A DNA stretch of 64,000 nt from Methylovulum psychrotolerans (GCF_002923755.1 NZ_PGFZ01000002.1:395344-459343), one strand, 5' to 3'. Positions 28,276 through 44,600 are shown, counted from the stretch's first letter. Translations and numbers: made by a program. The notes: generated from the letters alone by a model not told the origin.

Positions 28276-28304
28276 TTGAATAATATTCTGCAATAGTATA
28301 TTAT
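28276..28304 (+). promoter_or_regulatory. Promoter for tRNA-Trp-secE-nusG
   Basis: TTGAAT (28276-28281) and TATTAT (28299-28304) are 17 bases apart, 30 bases ahead of tRNA-Trp. Confidence 0.6.
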
Positions 28305-28333
28305 ATCCTGCTCTTTAAAGGTTTTTCTGATAC

Positions 28334-28409
28334 AGGTCAGTAGTTCAATTGGTAGAATGGCGGTCTCCAAAACCGCTGGTTGGGGGTTCGAGACCCTCCT
28401 GGCCTGCCA
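28334..28409 (+). tRNA. tRNA-Trp (CCA)
   Basis: A 76-base tRNA: acceptor AGGTCAG pairs CTGGCCT, anticodon loop CTCCAAA (CCA), T-loop TTCGAGAC, CCA encoded. Placed between tuf and secE as in Pseudomonas. Confidence 0.97.
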
Positions 28410-28456
28410 CTCAGATAAAACATTTCTATATTTTCCAATTTCATAATCAATAGCCT

Positions 28457-28834
28457 ATGAACACCCAAGTAGAGACTGACGTTTCCGTCCTTGATATTGT
28501 TAAGCAGGTTGCTTCTGTAGTCTGTTTGGTGGCAAGTATCGGCGGGTTCTACTATTTCTCGGATGTCCAGTTGTTGTATCGTGTCATGGGCCTTCTGGTT
28601 GTATTTTCCGGTGTCGTTGCTATGATGTTGACCACTGTTTTGGGTCGGTCAATCTGGGCGTTTTCTGTCGAATCGAAGCTGGAAGTAAAAAAAGTAGTAT
28701 GGCCAACCCGCGATGAGACCATGAAAACCACGTTGATGGTTTTTGCGATGGTTACGGTCGTGGGTTTGGTGCTGTGGTTATTGGACACCGTGTTGTTTTG
28801 GGGTGTGCGCCTGTTAACTGGTCAAGGCGGGTAA
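28457..28834 (+). CDS. secE: Preprotein translocase subunit SecE
   Basis: A 125-residue inner-membrane subunit of SecYEG with three hydrophobic segments. The conserved amphipathic helix and following hinge EVKKVVWPTRDETMKTT are intact before the last membrane segment. nusG starts 6 bases later. Confidence 0.97.
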   Translation: MNTQVETDVSVLDIVKQVASVVCLVASIGGFYYFSDVQLLYRVMGLLVVFSGVVAMMLTTVLGRSIWAFSVESKLEVKKVVWPTRDETMKTTLMVFAMVTVVGLVLWLLDTVLFWGVRLLTGQGG

Positions 28835-28840
28835 TAAGGA

Positions 28841-29374
28841 ATGTCGTTACGATGGTATGTGGTTCATGCTTACTCTAATTTTGAGAATAAAGTTAAGCAG
28901 TCGCTAGAAGAAAGAATAAAACGCGATGGCCTTGAGCAGTATTTCGGCAAAATCTTAGTGCCTACTGAGGAAGTCGTCGAAATGCGCATGGGTCAGCAAC
29001 GCAAAAGTGAGCGCAAGTTTTTTCCCGGTTATGTCTTGGTGCAAATGGAGTTGACCGATGAGACGTGGCACATGGTTAAGGATGTCCCTAAGGTTTTGGG
29101 TTTTATTGGTGGTGTATCCGACCGTCCTGCACCCATTTCCGAAAAAGAGGCGATGGCAATATTAAGCCGTGTTGAAGAGGGTGTCAATAAGCCTCGGCCA
29201 AAAATCCTGTTTGAGGCAGGTGAGGTGGTCAGGATTATCGACGGGCCATTCAAGGATTTTAATGGTGCTATTGAAGAAGTCAATTATGAGAAAAATAAGC
29301 TGAAAATATCGGTGCTCATTTTTGGTCGGTCTACTTCTGTCGAATTGGGCTTTGCTCAGGTTGAAAAAACTTAA
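28841..29374 (+). CDS. nusG: Transcription termination/antitermination factor NusG
   Basis: A 177-residue protein joining RNA polymerase to Rho or the ribosome. The NGN domain ([15 protein letters not shown]..., [12 protein letters not shown]) is followed by the KOW domain ([19 protein letters not shown]). A terminator follows. Confidence 0.98.
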   Translation: MSLRWYVVHAYSNFENKVKQSLEERIKRDGLEQYFGKILVPTEEVVEMRMGQQRKSERKFFPGYVLVQMELTDETWHMVKDVPKVLGFIGGVSDRPAPISEKEAMAILSRVEEGVNKPRPKILFEAGEVVRIIDGPFKDFNGAIEEVNYEKNKLKISVLIFGRSTSVELGFAQVEKT

Positions 29375-29400
29375 CCTTTTGTTTGGCTAAATGATTTTTC

Positions 29401-29436
29401 AAATCCCTGTCTGTATAAGGCTGGGATTTTTGTTTC
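29401..29436 (+). terminator. Terminator after nusG
   Basis: AAATCCC and GGGATTT form a stem around a 15-base loop, running into a T-rich tract. It separates secE-nusG from rplKA; some read-through is likely since no strong promoter is evident before rplK. Confidence 0.7.
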
Positions 29437-29479
29437 TAAGGGGAGCTGAAAAGCGCTTGCACCCACATTGGAGTTTAAG

Positions 29480-29911
29480 ATGGCAAAAAAGATAACGGCG
29501 TATATTAAGTTACAAGTAAAGGCAGGTGAAGCCAACCCAAGTCCACCAATCGGGCCTGCGCTCGGTCAGCGTGGCGTTAACATTATGGAGTTTTGTAAGG
29601 CGTTCAATGCCAAAACTCAAGATGTTGAAAAAGGTTTGCCTTTACCGGTCGTCATTACCGTTTACAGTGACCGTAGCTTTACCTTCATCACCAAAACCCC
29701 ACCGGCAACTATCCTGTTGAAAAAGGCCGTGGGCATTAAGAGCGGCAGCAGCAACCCGAACACCAAAAAAATCGGTACCGTTACCCGTGAGCAATTGGAA
29801 GACATTGCCAAAATCAAAATGGAAGATTTAAATGCCGCCAATCTTGAAGCGGCGGTAAAAACAATTGCCGGCAGTGCGCGTAGCATGGGCCTGAACGTGG
29901 AGGGCTTGTAA
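29480..29911 (+). CDS. rplK: 50S ribosomal protein uL11
   Basis: A 143-residue protein of the GTPase-associated centre. [20 protein letters not shown] and the proline-rich [20 protein letters not shown] linker are typical. I use ATG 29480, which follows GGAG; a TTG four codons earlier is unlikely. Its stop overlaps the rplA ATG by one base. Confidence 0.98.
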   Translation: MAKKITAYIKLQVKAGEANPSPPIGPALGQRGVNIMEFCKAFNAKTQDVEKGLPLPVVITVYSDRSFTFITKTPPATILLKKAVGIKSGSSNPNTKKIGTVTREQLEDIAKIKMEDLNAANLEAAVKTIAGSARSMGLNVEGL

Positions 29912-30606
29912 TGGCTAAGTTATCTAAAAAAGCAAAAATTATTAAAGAAAAAGTCAGCCGCACTAAGCAGTATTCCATTACTGAAGCGGTCGAATTGCTG
30001 AAAGAATTAAGCGTCGCCAAATTTAACGAAGCGATTGATGTCAGCGTCAATTTAGGTGTCGACCCGCGTAAGTCCGACCAAAACGTCCGTGGTGCGACTG
30101 TGTTGCCTAACGGTACCGGTAAAACGGTTCGGGTTGCGGTCTTTACCCAAGGCGCTAATGCGGAAGCTGCGCGTGCGGCGGGTGCGGATATCGTCGGTAT
30201 GGATGACTTGGGCGACTTGGTCAAAAAAGGCGAAATGAATTTCGATGTGGTTATTGCCTCACCTGATGCGATGCGCGTCGTCGGCCAGTTAGGTCAAATC
30301 TTAGGCCCGCGCGGCCTGATGCCTAACCCAAAAGTCGGCACAGTAACCGCTGATGTCGCCACGGCGGTAAAAAATGCCAAGTCAGGCCAAGTCCGTTACC
30401 GTACCGATAAAGGCGGCATTATCCATTGCACATTGGGTAAGGTTGCGTTTGATGCGGCGGCCATCCAAGGTAATTTGGAAGCGCTGTTGGCGGATTTGCG
30501 TAAAGCGAAGCCTTCTTCTGCCAAAGGCATTTATATCAAAAAGATTACCTTGTCCTCAACAATGGGGCCTGGTTTGTGGTTAGACCCCAGCAGCTTAGCT
30601 GCTTAA
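29911..30606 (+). CDS. rplA: 50S ribosomal protein uL1
   Basis: A 231-residue L1-stalk protein; in many bacteria it represses its own rplKA transcript. [17 protein letters not shown]-type box (here [18 protein letters not shown]) is intact. The one-base overlap with rplK shows translational coupling. Confidence 0.98.
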   Translation: MAKLSKKAKIIKEKVSRTKQYSITEAVELLKELSVAKFNEAIDVSVNLGVDPRKSDQNVRGATVLPNGTGKTVRVAVFTQGANAEAARAAGADIVGMDDLGDLVKKGEMNFDVVIASPDAMRVVGQLGQILGPRGLMPNPKVGTVTADVATAVKNAKSGQVRYRTDKGGIIHCTLGKVAFDAAAIQGNLEALLADLRKAKPSSAKGIYIKKITLSSTMGPGLWLDPSSLAA

Positions 30607-30790
30607 CAAAACTTTGGGTCGCCGCCTTCTAAGCGGTGGCCGTCAAAGACCGCAGGTGTTGCAAAACTTAATTTCCTGCGTAGACGGAGACTGGACCTAC
30701 GCATTTATACTGGGGAAAGAGCCGTTAAAGGAGTGCCTGAAAAGGTACATTTTATCAATCTGAATAATTCAGAAACTATCGGAGGTAAGC
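30607..30790 (+). promoter_or_regulatory. L10-type ribosomal protein leader ahead of rplJL
   Basis: The 184-base leader contains paired elements: CGCCGC/GCGGTG near 30620-30638 and CGCAGG (30651-30656) with CCTGCG (30675-30680), followed by GTAGACGG. This resembles the leader to which L10(L12)4 binds to repress rplJ translation. A GGAGGT ribosome site at 30781 precedes the GTG start. Confidence 0.75.
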
Positions 30791-31318
30791 GTGGCACTAA
30801 ATTTGGATGGCAAAAAAGCTGTCGTCGAAGAAGTTGCTGCAATCGCCGCTAAAGCTCACTCTGCCATTGCAGCAGAATATCGGGGTATGTCCGTAACGGA
30901 ACTGACCGAACTGCGCAAGAAAGCAAGAGAGACTGGCGTTTATCTGCGGGTCGTAAAAAATACCCTGGCAAGACGTGCTGTTGCCGGAACCGAATTTGAG
31001 TGTATGCAAAGCGGCCTGGTAGGCCCTTTGCTGATTGCCTTCTCAATGGACGATCCAGGTGCGGCAGCGCGTTTGATTGGTGATTTTGCTAAAGGTCATG
31101 ACAAATTAATCCCTAAGGTGGTGGCAATCGGTGGTCAACTTTATGACTCGTCCGAATTGGCCCGTTTGGCAAGCTTGCCGACCCGTGATCAGGCTATCAG
31201 TATGCTGATGTCGGTCATTAAGGCGCCTATCGAGAAATTTGTCCGTACTTTGGCCGAACCGCATGCAAAAATGGTTCGCACAGTGGCGGCGATCAGAGAT
31301 CAGAAAGAAGCGGCTTAA
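30791..31318 (+). CDS. rplJ: 50S ribosomal protein uL10
   Basis: A 175-residue stalk base that binds L7/L12 dimers. [19 protein letters not shown] and the [10 protein letters not shown] box are conserved; the C-terminal helix that carries L7/L12 follows. GTG start with a consensus Shine-Dalgarno. Expected to autoregulate through the leader. Confidence 0.97.
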   Translation: MALNLDGKKAVVEEVAAIAAKAHSAIAAEYRGMSVTELTELRKKARETGVYLRVVKNTLARRAVAGTEFECMQSGLVGPLLIAFSMDDPGAAARLIGDFAKGHDKLIPKVVAIGGQLYDSSELARLASLPTRDQAISMLMSVIKAPIEKFVRTLAEPHAKMVRTVAAIRDQKEAA

Positions 31319-31367
31319 GCTTCTTATCTAACCCGTTAAAACTAATTATATTTCGAGGAACAAAAAA

Positions 31368-31742
31368 ATGGCAATATCACAAGCAGAAATCTTGGACGCT
31401 ATATCTAATATGACTGTCATGGAAGTTGTTGAATTAATTTCAGCAATGGAAGAAAAGTTTGGCGTTTCTGCCGCCGCCGCCGTAGCTGTTGCTGCCGCTC
31501 CTGCCGCTGCTGCCGCTCCAGTTGAAGAACAAACTGAATTCGATGTTATCCTGACCGGTTTCGGCGAAAACAAAGTTTCTGTCATTAAAACTGTCCGCAC
31601 CATCACTGGTTTGGGCTTGAAAGAAGCGAAAGACGCAGTAGAAGGCGTACCGACTGTCCTGAAAGAAGGCATTCCTAAAGCTGAAGCGGAAACGATCAAA
31701 AAGCAACTGCTGGAAGCGGGCGCGACAGTCGATATTAAATAA
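31368..31742 (+). CDS. rplL: 50S ribosomal protein bL12 (L7/L12)
   Basis: A 124-residue stalk protein. An N-terminal dimerisation helix is joined by an alanine-rich hinge (residues 38-52) to the factor-binding C-terminal domain with [12 protein letters not shown]. Translated at higher level than rplJ in general; spacer 49 bases. Confidence 0.98.
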   Translation: MAISQAEILDAISNMTVMEVVELISAMEEKFGVSAAAAVAVAAAPAAAAAPVEEQTEFDVILTGFGENKVSVIKTVRTITGLGLKEAKDAVEGVPTVLKEGIPKAEAETIKKQLLEAGATVDIK

Positions 31743-31781
31743 TAATATTGACCCACATCAAGACTTCGGTCTTTTAAGTAT

Positions 31782-31810
31782 GGCTGGTGGCCTAAAGTCA
31801 CCGGCCTTTT
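31782..31810 (+). terminator. Attenuator between rplL and rpoB
   Basis: GGCTGGTG and CACCGGCC form an 8-bp stem followed by TTTT. The gene order suggests partial termination that sets rpoBC expression below rplJL, as known in E. coli. An upstream AAGAC(TTCG)GTCTT hairpin at 31760-31773 with a C(UUCG)G tetraloop also ends in T residues. Confidence 0.75.
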
Positions 31811-31838
31811 ACTGTTTACAACGATTTGTACAGTAAAA
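31807..31838 (+). other. Long AT-rich hairpin before rpoB (possible RNase III site)
   Basis: TTTTACTG pairs CAGTAAAA, then after a TT bulge TACAA pairs TTGTA around a 4-base loop. Its 5' arm shares the T-tract of the attenuator, so the two folds compete. E. coli has an RNase III site at the equivalent place; cleavage here is inference. Confidence 0.55.
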
Positions 31839-31869
31839 ACATTTCATGACGAAAAAGTTTGGAAGCGAT

Positions 31870-34800
31870 ATGTCCTATTCTTTTACCGAAAAAAAGCGTA
31901 TTCGAAATAACTTTGGCAAAAGCACTGAAGTGCTCGAAGTTCCTTATCTTCTGGCAACGCAGATCAACTCTTATGCCAGCTTTCTGCAATTGGGTGCCAC
32001 TCCTGAGAAACGCGCCGATATAGGCTTGCATTCCGCCTTCTCCAGCGTCTTCCCCATTGAGAGCCACTCCGGTTATGCAGTGCTCGAATATGTCAAATAC
32101 AGACTAGGTGATCCTGTTTTTGATGTCAGAGAATGCCAACAGCGCGGGGCAACCTTTGCGGCGCCGTTACGCGTTTTAGTGCGTCTGGTCATTTATGACA
32201 AAGATGCCCCGGGTAACGCAAAAATTGTTAAAGATATCCGCGAGCAAGAAGTTTATATGGGCGAATTGCCCTTAATGACCGAAAATGGAACTTTCGTTAT
32301 CAATGGCACGGAGCGGGTAATTGTTTCGCAATTGCACCGGTCGCCAGGGGTCTTTTTTGACCATGACAAAGGTAAGACGCATTCATCCGGCAAGTTGCTG
32401 TTTAATGCACGGGTGATCCCTTACCGTGGTTCATGGCTGGATTTTGAGTTTGACCATAAAGATTGCGTCTATGTACGGATAGACCGGCGCAGAAAAATCC
32501 CGGCGACTATTTTGTTGCGGGCGTTAGGTTATGAAAACGAAGAAATGATTAAGATTTTCTTCGAAACCAACAAGTTTACTTTAAGTGCTCAACAGTGCCT
32601 GTTCCATATCGTACCGGAACGTATGCGTGGTGAAATCGCCGCTTTCGACATTAAGTATAACGGCCAAGTGCTGGTTGAAGAAGGCCGCCGTATTACCGCC
32701 AAGCATATCCGCGAAATGAACAAGGTCGGCATGACCGAAGTGGAAGTGCCGCGCGATTATCTGATCGGCAAAATTTTGGGCCACAACGTCATTGACCACT
32801 CGACTGGCGAGTTGGTCGCTAACGTTAATGATGAAATTTCCGACGCACTGATCGAGCGTTGTATTGAAAAAGGCATTGTCGAAATCAATACCTTGTTTGT
32901 CAATGATTTGGACAGAGGGCCGTACATCAGTAACGCCATGCGTCTGGACACAACCAGCAACACGCTGGAAGCGCTGGTGGAAATTTACCGGATGATGCGC
33001 CCTGGGGAGCCACCGACTAAAGAATCGGCGGAAAACTTGTTCCAAAACCTGTTCTTTACCGATGACCGTTATGATTTGTCGACGGTAGGCCGGATGAAAT
33101 TTAACCGCCGCTTAGGCCGTGAAGAGATTATCGGTACAGGTACGCTGACGAAAGAAGACATTATTGATGTCCTGAAAGAGTTGATCAGTATCCGTAACGG
33201 TAACGGCAATGTCGACGATATTGACCATTTGGGTAACCGTCGTGTCCGTTCGGTCGGGGAAATGATCGAAAACCAATTCCGCGTCGGTTTGGTGCGGGTT
33301 GAACGTGCCGTGAAGGAACGTCTGACCTTGGCCGATTCCGAAGGTCTGATGCCGCAAGAAATCATTAATGCCAAGCCGGTGTCGGCGGCGGTTAAAGAAT
33401 TCTTTGGTTCCAGCCAGTTGTCGCAGTTTATGGACCAAAACAACCCCTTATCGCAAGTGACCCATAAGCGCCGTGTATCGGCTTTAGGGCCCGGCGGTTT
33501 GGCGCGTGAGCGGGCCGGTTTTGAGGTGCGTGACGTACACGCCACCCATTATGGCCGGGTTTGCCCGATTGAAACGCCTGAAGGCCCGAATATCGGTCTG
33601 ATTAACTCGCTGTCGGTGTATGCGCGTACCAATGACTATGGTTTCTTGGAAACCCCGTACCGGAAAGTGGTCAATGGCCATGTTACCGACCAAGTCGACT
33701 ATTTGTCGGCGATTGAAGAAGGCGAGTTTGTTATTGCCCAGGCCAGTGTCGCGGTTGACGAAAGCGGTAAGTTGGTTGACGGTCTGGTATCTTGCCGTCA
33801 TAAAGACGAGTTTACCTTGGCGATGTCCGACACCGTACAGTACATGGACGTGTCGTCTAAGCAGATTGTTTCGGTCGCCGCTTCTATTATTCCGTTCTTG
33901 GAACACGATGACGCGAACCGCGCGTTAATGGGTTCTAACATGCAGCGCCAAGCCGTACCGACCTTGCGGGCAGAAAAGCCTTTGGTGGGTACAGGTATGG
34001 AGCGGACGGTCGCCAAAGACTCCGGCGTGACGGTGGTCGCTACCCGTGGCGGTAAGATTGAAGCGGTCGACGCCGCCAGAATCGTAGTTCGGGTTAACGA
34101 TACCGAAACCGAAACTGGCAGCTCAGGCGTGGATATTTATAACCTGATCAAATATACCCGTTCTAACCAAAACACCTGTATCAACCAAAAACCGTTGGTG
34201 AAGCCGGGTGACATCGTTAACAAGGGCGATATTATTGCCGATGGCCCATCCACCGATATGGGTGAGTTGGCCTTGGGGCAAAATATGTTGGTGGCGTTCA
34301 TGCCATGGAACGGCTACAACTTCGAAGACTCCATTTTGGTGTCTGAGCGGGTTGTGAAAGAAGACCGCTTCACTACCATTCATATTGAAGAAAAAACTTG
34401 CGTTGCGCGTGACACTAAGCACAGCCCCGAAGAAATCACCGCCGACATCCCGAACGTCAGTGAAGAAGCGTTGGCGAAATTGGACGAATCCGGCATTGTT
34501 TATGTCGGTGCGGAAGTCAAAGGCGGAGATATTCTGGTCGGTAAGGTAACTCCGAAAGGCGAAACCCAACTGACACCGGAAGAAAAGTTGTTACGCGCCA
34601 TTTTTGGCGAGAAAGCGGCCGATGTTAAAGACACTTCTTTGCGGGTGCCCGGCAGTATCGAAGGTACGGTCATTGACGTGCAGGTCTTTACCCGTGATGG
34701 GGTCAAGAAAGACAAGCGGGCGTTGGATATTGAGCAAGACCAAATCAAAAGCTACCGTAAGGATTTGGACGACCAGCTGAAAATTCTTGAAGAAGATATT

Positions 34801-35943
34801 TTCTTGCGTGTCGCCAAGCTGTTAATCGGTAAGGTCGCTTTGGCGGGTGTGGGTTTGCGGGCCGGCACCGAAATTAGCCAAGACTATTTGGATGGCTTGA
34901 GACGTTCGGATTGGCTGAAAATCAAAATGCAGGATGAAGAGCTGAACCTGCAATTGGAGACGGTCGCCACGCAAATCGAGCAACAGCGCAAAGATTTTGA
35001 CGAGAAGTTTGAAATCAAACGCAAGAAGATCACCATGGGCGACGATTTACCGCCAGGTGTCCTGAAAATGGTTAAGGTCTATTTGGCCGTCAAACGGCGT
35101 ATCCAGCCGGGTGACAAAATGGCGGGCCGTCATGGTAACAAAGGGGTTATCTCGATGATCCGGCCTATAGAAGACATGCCTTATACCGCCGACGGCAATC
35201 CGGTCGACATTGTTCTGAACCCGTTGGGCGTACCGTCGCGGATGAACGTAGGGCAGGTTCTGGAAACCCATTTAGGCTGGGCGGCTAAGGGTCTGGGCAT
35301 CAAAATCGGCAAAATGCTCGAAGCGAAAGCCAAGATTAACGAGATCCGCGAGTATCTGGACAAGATTTACAACGGCAGTGGCCGCAAAGAAGATTTAGAC
35401 TCCTTTACGGATAAAGAAATTCTTGAAATGGCGGCGAATCTGGTGGCCGGTGTGCCGATGGCCAGCCCGGTTTTTGATGGTGCGGACGAAGAAGACATCC
35501 GTACCATGCTCAGATTGGCGGATTTGCCGGAACACGGGCAAATCACCTTGTACGATGGTTTGACGGGTGAACCGTTCGAACGTGAAGTTACGGTCGGCTA
35601 TATGTATATGCTGAAACTGAACCATTTGGTTGACGATAAAATGCATGCCCGTTCGACTGGCCCTTATAGCTTGGTCACACAGCAGCCTTTGGGCGGTAAA
35701 GCCCAGTTTGGTGGTCAGCGCTTTGGGGAAATGGAAGTCTGGGCGTTGGAAGCCTACGGTGCGGCCTATACCTTACAGGAAATGCTCACCGTCAAATCCG
35801 ACGACGTGACCGGACGTACCCGCATGTACAAAAACATCGTGGATGGGGATCATAAAATGGAAGCAGGTATGCCGGAATCTTTTAACGTTTTGATTAAAGA
35901 AATTCGCTCATTGGCTGTGGATATAGAATTGCAACGCGAATAA
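31870..35943 (+). CDS. rpoB: RNA polymerase beta subunit
   Basis: A 1357-residue subunit forming one pincer of RNA polymerase. The start [16 protein letters not shown] matches homologues and is preceded by GGAAG; an in-frame ATG at 31846 would add eight residues. The rifampicin pocket ([15 protein letters not shown], then [14 protein letters not shown]) is wild-type. rpoC follows. Confidence 0.98.
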   Translation: MSYSFTEKKRIRNNFGKSTEVLEVPYLLATQINSYASFLQLGATPEKRADIGLHSAFSSVFPIESHSGYAVLEYVKYRLGDPVFDVRECQQRGATFAAPLRVLVRLVIYDKDAPGNAKIVKDIREQEVYMGELPLMTENGTFVINGTERVIVSQLHRSPGVFFDHDKGKTHSSGKLLFNARVIPYRGSWLDFEFDHKDCVYVRIDRRRKIPATILLRALGYENEEMIKIFFETNKFTLSAQQCLFHIVPERMRGEIAAFDIKYNGQVLVEEGRRITAKHIREMNKVGMTEVEVPRDYLIGKILGHNVIDHSTGELVANVNDEISDALIERCIEKGIVEINTLFVNDLDRGPYISNAMRLDTTSNTLEALVEIYRMMRPGEPPTKESAENLFQNLFFTDDRYDLSTVGRMKFNRRLGREEIIGTGTLTKEDIIDVLKELISIRNGNGNVDDIDHLGNRRVRSVGEMIENQFRVGLVRVERAVKERLTLADSEGLMPQEIINAKPVSAAVKEFFGSSQLSQFMDQNNPLSQVTHKRRVSALGPGGLARERAGFEVRDVHATHYGRVCPIETPEGPNIGLINSLSVYARTNDYGFLETPYRKVVNGHVTDQVDYLSAIEEGEFVIAQASVAVDESGKLVDGLVSCRHKDEFTLAMSDTVQYMDVSSKQIVSVAASIIPFLEHDDANRALMGSNMQRQAVPTLRAEKPLVGTGMERTVAKDSGVTVVATRGGKIEAVDAARIVVRVNDTETETGSSGVDIYNLIKYTRSNQNTCINQKPLVKPGDIVNKGDIIADGPSTDMGELALGQNMLVAFMPWNGYNFEDSILVSERVVKEDRFTTIHIEEKTCVARDTKHSPEEITADIPNVSEEALAKLDESGIVYVGAEVKGGDILVGKVTPKGETQLTPEEKLLRAIFGEKAADVKDTSLRVPGSIEGTVIDVQVFTRDGVKKDKRALDIEQDQIKSYRKDLDDQLKILEEDIFLRVAKLLIGKVALAGVGLRAGTEISQDYLDGLRRSDWLKIKMQDEELNLQLETVATQIEQQRKDFDEKFEIKRKKITMGDDLPPGVLKMVKVYLAVKRRIQPGDKMAGRHGNKGVISMIRPIEDMPYTADGNPVDIVLNPLGVPSRMNVGQVLETHLGWAAKGLGIKIGKMLEAKAKINEIREYLDKIYNGSGRKEDLDSFTDKEILEMAANLVAGVPMASPVFDGADEEDIRTMLRLADLPEHGQITLYDGLTGEPFEREVTVGYMYMLKLNHLVDDKMHARSTGPYSLVTQQPLGGKAQFGGQRFGEMEVWALEAYGAAYTLQEMLTVKSDDVTGRTRMYKNIVDGDHKMEAGMPESFNVLIKEIRSLAVDIELQRE

Positions 35944-36019
35944 GCCCGCGTTGTTGATTGCCGCTACATGAATGCCTGCTCTGGATTCTGCCAGAGATTA
36001 TTTTGAAGAGGACGAGCTC

Positions 36020-40216
<4,197 letters not shown>

Positions 40217-40243
40217 GCGAAGTTAATGATATTTAAAATATGC

Positions 40244-40272
40244 TTGACCTATACGTTATAGGTAAGTAAAAT
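40244..40272 (+). promoter_or_regulatory. Promoter of the str operon (rpsL-rpsG-fusA-tuf)
   Basis: TTGACC (40244-40249) and TAAAAT (40267-40272) are 17 bases apart in the rpoC-rpsL spacer. About 125 bases of leader follow, with a hairpin AGTC-AAAA / TTTT-GACT near 40307-40325 and an AT-rich run up to rpsL. Confidence 0.7.
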
Positions 40273-40398
40273 GTCCTGCTAACGTAAGCTAAAGTGATTT
40301 AGAAAGTCGAAAACAATTTTGACTGTCAGTGATTTTAATCTTGACGGTTGGTTTAATTTTGTCTGGCAGTTAATTGTCTATCGGAGTGAGTAATAAAT

Positions 40399-40773
40399 AT
40401 GGCCACGATTAACCAGTTGGTTCGTAAGCCGCGTGCTAAAAGAATAGAAAAAAGCAATGTGCCGGCTCTTGAAGCTTGCCCACAGCGCCGGGGCGTTTGT
40501 ACCCGTGTTTATACCACAACACCAAAAAAGCCTAACTCTGCATTGCGTAAAGTAGCGCGGGTCAGATTGACGAATGGTGCTGAGGTAAGTAGTTATATCG
40601 GTGGTGAAGGCCATAACTTGCAAGAGCATTCCGTGGTCTTGATAAGAGGCGGCCGGGTTAAAGACTTACCGGGTGTCCGTTATCACGTTGTCCGTGGTAG
40701 CTTAGATGCTTCAGGTGTCAATAACAGAAAGTGCGGACGTTCTAAATATGGAACTAAACGGCCAAAAAGCTAA
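40399..40773 (+). CDS. rpsL: 30S ribosomal protein uS12
   Basis: A 124-residue decoding-centre protein. [17 protein letters not shown] and [16 protein letters not shown] keep both lysines whose change gives streptomycin resistance, so the sequence is of the sensitive type. First gene of the str operon. Confidence 0.98.
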   Translation: MATINQLVRKPRAKRIEKSNVPALEACPQRRGVCTRVYTTTPKKPNSALRKVARVRLTNGAEVSSYIGGEGHNLQEHSVVLIRGGRVKDLPGVRYHVVRGSLDASGVNNRKCGRSKYGTKRPKS

Positions 40774-40791
40774 AAATATTGGATAGTAAAA

Positions 40792-41262
40792 ATGTCTAGA
40801 AGAAGAGTTGCAACTAAAAGAGAGATAATTCCAGATCCAAGATTTAATAGCGTCATGTTGACTAAGTTCATGAATATGGTCATGGATAGCGGTAAAAAGT
40901 CAGTCGCTGAATCGATTGTTTATGGTGCTCTTGATGTTATTGAAAATAAAGGCCATACCATTCCTTTAGATGTCTTGTCTAAAGCCTTGGAAAATGTCCA
41001 GCCGCGCGTTGAGGTTAAATCTCGCCGTGTCGGTGGCGCGACTTATCAAGTGCCTGTTGAAGTGCGTCCGTCAAGACGTATGGCTTTGGCAATGCGTTGG
41101 TTGATTGATGCGTCACGCAAAAGAAATGAGCGCACGATGGCTTCTAAATTGGCTGGTGAGCTGATGGACGCTTCCGAAGGCAAGGGTAATGCTGCGAAGA
41201 AGCGTGAAGATACCCACAGAATGGCAGAGGCTAACAAAGCTTTCTCTCATTACCGCTTCTAG
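40792..41262 (+). CDS. rpsG: 30S ribosomal protein uS7
   Basis: A 156-residue 16S head-nucleating protein ([18 protein letters not shown], then [20 protein letters not shown]). In E. coli it represses the str operon; the fusA start 23 bases later allows coupling. Confidence 0.98.
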   Translation: MSRRRVATKREIIPDPRFNSVMLTKFMNMVMDSGKKSVAESIVYGALDVIENKGHTIPLDVLSKALENVQPRVEVKSRRVGGATYQVPVEVRPSRRMALAMRWLIDASRKRNERTMASKLAGELMDASEGKGNAAKKREDTHRMAEANKAFSHYRF

Positions 41263-41285
41263 CCTTTATTCAGGTTTTAGGTAGA

Positions 41286-43382
41286 GTGGCTCGGAAAACG
41301 CCTATTGACCGTTACCGCAATATCGGCATTATGGCTCATATTGATGCGGGTAAGACGACGACGACCGAGCGCATCCTGTATTATACAGGGGTTTCTCATA
41401 AGATCGGTGAAGTGCATGACGGTACTGCAACCATGGATTGGATGCAGCAAGAGCAGGAGAGGGGTATTACTATTACCTCGGCAGCGACCACCTGTTTCTG
41501 GAGCGGGATGCAAAAGCAGTATTTGCAGCACCGTATCAATATCATTGATACGCCCGGGCATGTTGACTTTACCATTGAAGTCGAGCGGTCATTGCGGGTG
41601 TTAGATGGTGCGTGTGCGGTTTTTTGTGCGGTCGGCGGTGTTGAGCCACAATCGGAAACGGTGTGGCGGCAGGCCGATAAGTACAAAGTGCCTAGATTGG
41701 TATTTGTCAATAAGATGGATCGCACGGGTGCTGACTTCTTGCGGGTTATCGGGCAAATTAAAAATCGGTTAGGTGCGATTCCCGTGCCTATGCAGTTGCC
41801 TGTCGGCTCTGAAGAGAATTATAAGGGTGTTGTCGATTTAATCAAGATGAAGGCCATTTATTGGGATGATGCCAATATGGGTATGACCTTTGTCGAAGAT
41901 GACATTCCGGCTGATATGTTGCCGATATGCGAAAAATGGCGGGAAGCCATTATTGAAGCGGCGGCGGAAGCCAGCGAAGAGTATATGGACAAATACCTGG
42001 TTGAAGGTGTGTTGTCCGATGAAGAAATAAAACAGGGTATTCGGTTACGGACAATCGATAATCAAATAGTCCCCGCCTTTTGTGGTTCCGCCTTTAAGAA
42101 TAAAGGTGTCCAGGCGTTATTGGATGCCGTTATTGATTATTTGCCCGCACCGACAGATATACCCCCCGTAGTTGGTTTGTTAGAAGACGAAGAAACGCAG
42201 GTGCAACGTCATGCTGATGACGGCTTGCCTTTTTCTGCTTTGGCTTTCAAGATTGCTGCCGACCCTTTTGTTGGTATATTGACTTTCTTCCGGGTCTATT
42301 CTGGCGTGTTGAATTCGGGTGATGTCATTTATAACCCGATCAAAAAGAAAAAAGAGCGTATTGGGCGTATCGTCCAAATGCACGCCAACAGCAGGGAAGA
42401 GGTTAAGGAAGTTTATGCCGGCGACATTGCCGCGGCTATCGGCCTTAAGGATGTGACCACGGGTGACAGCTTGTGCGGCTTGGATGCGGTGCTGATCTTG
42501 GAAAAAATGGAATTTCCCGATCCGGTCATTTCCATAGCGGTGGAGCCTAAAACTAAGGCCGACCAAGATAAGATGGCGGTCGCTTTGGCGCGGTTAGCGC
42601 AGGAAGACCCATCCTTTAGGGTGATGACGGATGCCGAATCCGGTCAAGTGATTATTTCGGGTATGGGTGAGCTGCATCTGGAAATTATCGTTGACCGCAT
42701 GAAAAGGGAGTTCAGCGTTGATGCCAATATCGGCAATCCGCAAGTTGCCTACCGTGAAACTATCCGTAAGACGGTCGAACACGAAAAGCAGTTTGTCAGG
42801 CAAAACGGCGGGCGCGGGCAATATGCCCATGTCTGGTTGCGCATAGAGCCGCTGGAGTCGGGCAAAGGTTACGAATTCGTCAATGAGGTGGTTGGCGGCG
42901 TGGTGCCTAAGGAATACATCCCGGCTGTCGACAAAGGGGTTCAAGACCAGCTAAAAAGCGGTGTTTTGGCCGGTTTTCCTATTTTGGACGTTAAGGTTTC
43001 ATTATTTGACGGTTCGTACCATGATGTGGATTCGAACGAAATGGCTTTTAGGATTGCAGGCTCGATGTGCTTCCGCGAAGGCATGGCTGAAGCGTCGCCC
43101 GTGTTGCTGGAGCCGATAATGAAAGTCGAAGTTGTAACACCAGAAGACTATATGGGCGATGTCGTCGGTGACATCAACAGGCGGCGCGGCATCATTCTGG
43201 GTATGGAGGATTTGCCGGCCAGTAAGGTCATCAGTTGCGAAGTGCCGCTTGCAGAAATGTTTGGTTATGCGACTGACTTGCGTTCTTCCACCCAAGGACG
43301 CGCTACATACAGTATGCGGTTTGAAAAGTACAATGAAACGCCTGCCCATATCGCAGATGCTATCATTAAAAAATCTTCATAA
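41286..43382 (+). CDS. fusA: Elongation factor G
   Basis: A 698-residue translocase GTPase. GTG start, then [20 protein letters not shown] (G1), DTPGHVDF (G3) and NKMD (G4); all five domains are present at normal length. Second tuf follows after 27 bases. Confidence 0.98.
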   Translation: MARKTPIDRYRNIGIMAHIDAGKTTTTERILYYTGVSHKIGEVHDGTATMDWMQQEQERGITITSAATTCFWSGMQKQYLQHRINIIDTPGHVDFTIEVERSLRVLDGACAVFCAVGGVEPQSETVWRQADKYKVPRLVFVNKMDRTGADFLRVIGQIKNRLGAIPVPMQLPVGSEENYKGVVDLIKMKAIYWDDANMGMTFVEDDIPADMLPICEKWREAIIEAAAEASEEYMDKYLVEGVLSDEEIKQGIRLRTIDNQIVPAFCGSAFKNKGVQALLDAVIDYLPAPTDIPPVVGLLEDEETQVQRHADDGLPFSALAFKIAADPFVGILTFFRVYSGVLNSGDVIYNPIKKKKERIGRIVQMHANSREEVKEVYAGDIAAAIGLKDVTTGDSLCGLDAVLILEKMEFPDPVISIAVEPKTKADQDKMAVALARLAQEDPSFRVMTDAESGQVIISGMGELHLEIIVDRMKREFSVDANIGNPQVAYRETIRKTVEHEKQFVRQNGGRGQYAHVWLRIEPLESGKGYEFVNEVVGGVVPKEYIPAVDKGVQDQLKSGVLAGFPILDVKVSLFDGSYHDVDSNEMAFRIAGSMCFREGMAEASPVLLEPIMKVEVVTPEDYMGDVVGDINRRRGIILGMEDLPASKVISCEVPLAEMFGYATDLRSSTQGRATYSMRFEKYNETPAHIADAIIKKSS

Positions 43383-43409
43383 AATTGAATAAATATAAGG
43401 TATTAACTC

Positions 43410-44600
43410 ATGGCCAAAGAAAAATTTTCGCGTAGCAAACCCCACGTCAACGTCGGCACCATCGGACACGTTGACCACGGCAAGACCACCCTGACCGCCG
43501 CCCTGACCAAAGTCATGGCCGAAATGCAAGGTGGTGAGGTTAAGGCCTTCGACCAAATCGACAACGCCCCTGAAGAACGTGCGCGCGGTATCACCATCGC
43601 CACTTCACATGTCGAGTATGAGTCGCCTGCCCGCCACTACGCCCATGTTGACTGCCCAGGCCATGCTGACTATGTCAAGAACATGATCACCGGCGCCGCG
43701 CAAATGGACGGCGCGATCCTGGTCTGTTCCGCCGCTGACGGCCCGATGCCGCAAACCCGCGAGCATATCCTGCTGTCACGCCAAGTCGGTGTGCCTTACA
43801 TCGTCGTGTTCCTGAACAAAGCCGACATGGTCGACGACGAAGAGTTGTTGGAACTGGTCGAAATGGAAATCCGCGAACTGCTGGACATGTACGAATTCCC
43901 AGGCGACGACACCCCGATCATTAAAGGTTCCGCCCTGTTGGCGTTGAACGGCGACACCAGCGACATCGGCGCACCGTCCGTCGTCCGTTTGGTCGAAGCG
44001 TTGGACAGCTACATCCCGTTGCCTGAACGTGCCGTCGACGGCGCTTTCCTGATGCCTATCGAAGACGTGTTCTCGATTTCAGGCCGTGGCACGGTGGTTA
44101 CAGGCCGTATCGAACGCGGCATCATCAAGGTCGGCCAAGAAGTTGAAATCGTCGGCATCCGCCCGACCGTATCGACCACCGTCACCGGTGTCGAAATGTT
44201 CCGCAAATTGTTGGACCAGGGCGAAGCGGGCGACAACGTCGGCCTGTTGTTGCGCGGTACCAAACGTGATGATGTCGAGCGCGGCCAAGTCTTGGCGCAC
44301 AAAAACACCATCAAGCCACACGCCCACTTCAATGCCGAAATTTACGTTTTGTCAAAAGAAGAGGGTGGTCGCCATACGCCGTTCTTCGACGGCTACCGCC
44401 CACAGTTCTATTTCCGCACCACCGACGTGACCGGTGCGGTCAAATTGCCCGAAGGTGTCGAAATGGTTATGCCTGGCGACAACATCTCGGTCACGGTGAA
44501 ATTGATTTCGCCGATTGCGATGGAAGACGGTTTGCGTTTCGCAATCCGTGAAGGTGGCCGTACCGTCGGTGCGGGTGTTGTTGCTTCTATTATTGAGTAA
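43410..44600 (+). CDS. tuf: Elongation factor Tu (second copy)
   Basis: Protein identical over 396 residues to the copy at 27040. DNA is a mosaic: exact identity over bases corresponding to 27244-27524 and 28021-28226 of the first copy, but many silent differences between. It ends 5 bases before rpsJ, joining the str and S10 operons. Confidence 0.98.
   Translation: MAKEKFSRSKPHVNVGTIGHVDHGKTTLTAALTKVMAEMQGGEVKAFDQIDNAPEERARGITIATSHVEYESPARHYAHVDCPGHADYVKNMITGAAQMDGAILVCSAADGPMPQTREHILLSRQVGVPYIVVFLNKADMVDDEELLELVEMEIRELLDMYEFPGDDTPIIKGSALLALNGDTSDIGAPSVVRLVEALDSYIPLPERAVDGAFLMPIEDVFSISGRGTVVTGRIERGIIKVGQEVEIVGIRPTVSTTVTGVEMFRKLLDQGEAGDNVGLLLRGTKRDDVERGQVLAHKNTIKPHAHFNAEIYVLSKEEGGRHTPFFDGYRPQFYFRTTDVTGAVKLPEGVEMVMPGDNISVTVKLISPIAMEDGLRFAIREGGRTVGAGVVASIIE

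Noticed and set aside
32581-35646. Several long minus-strand frames opposite rpoB
   Set aside because: Shadows of a GC-biased, highly expressed gene.
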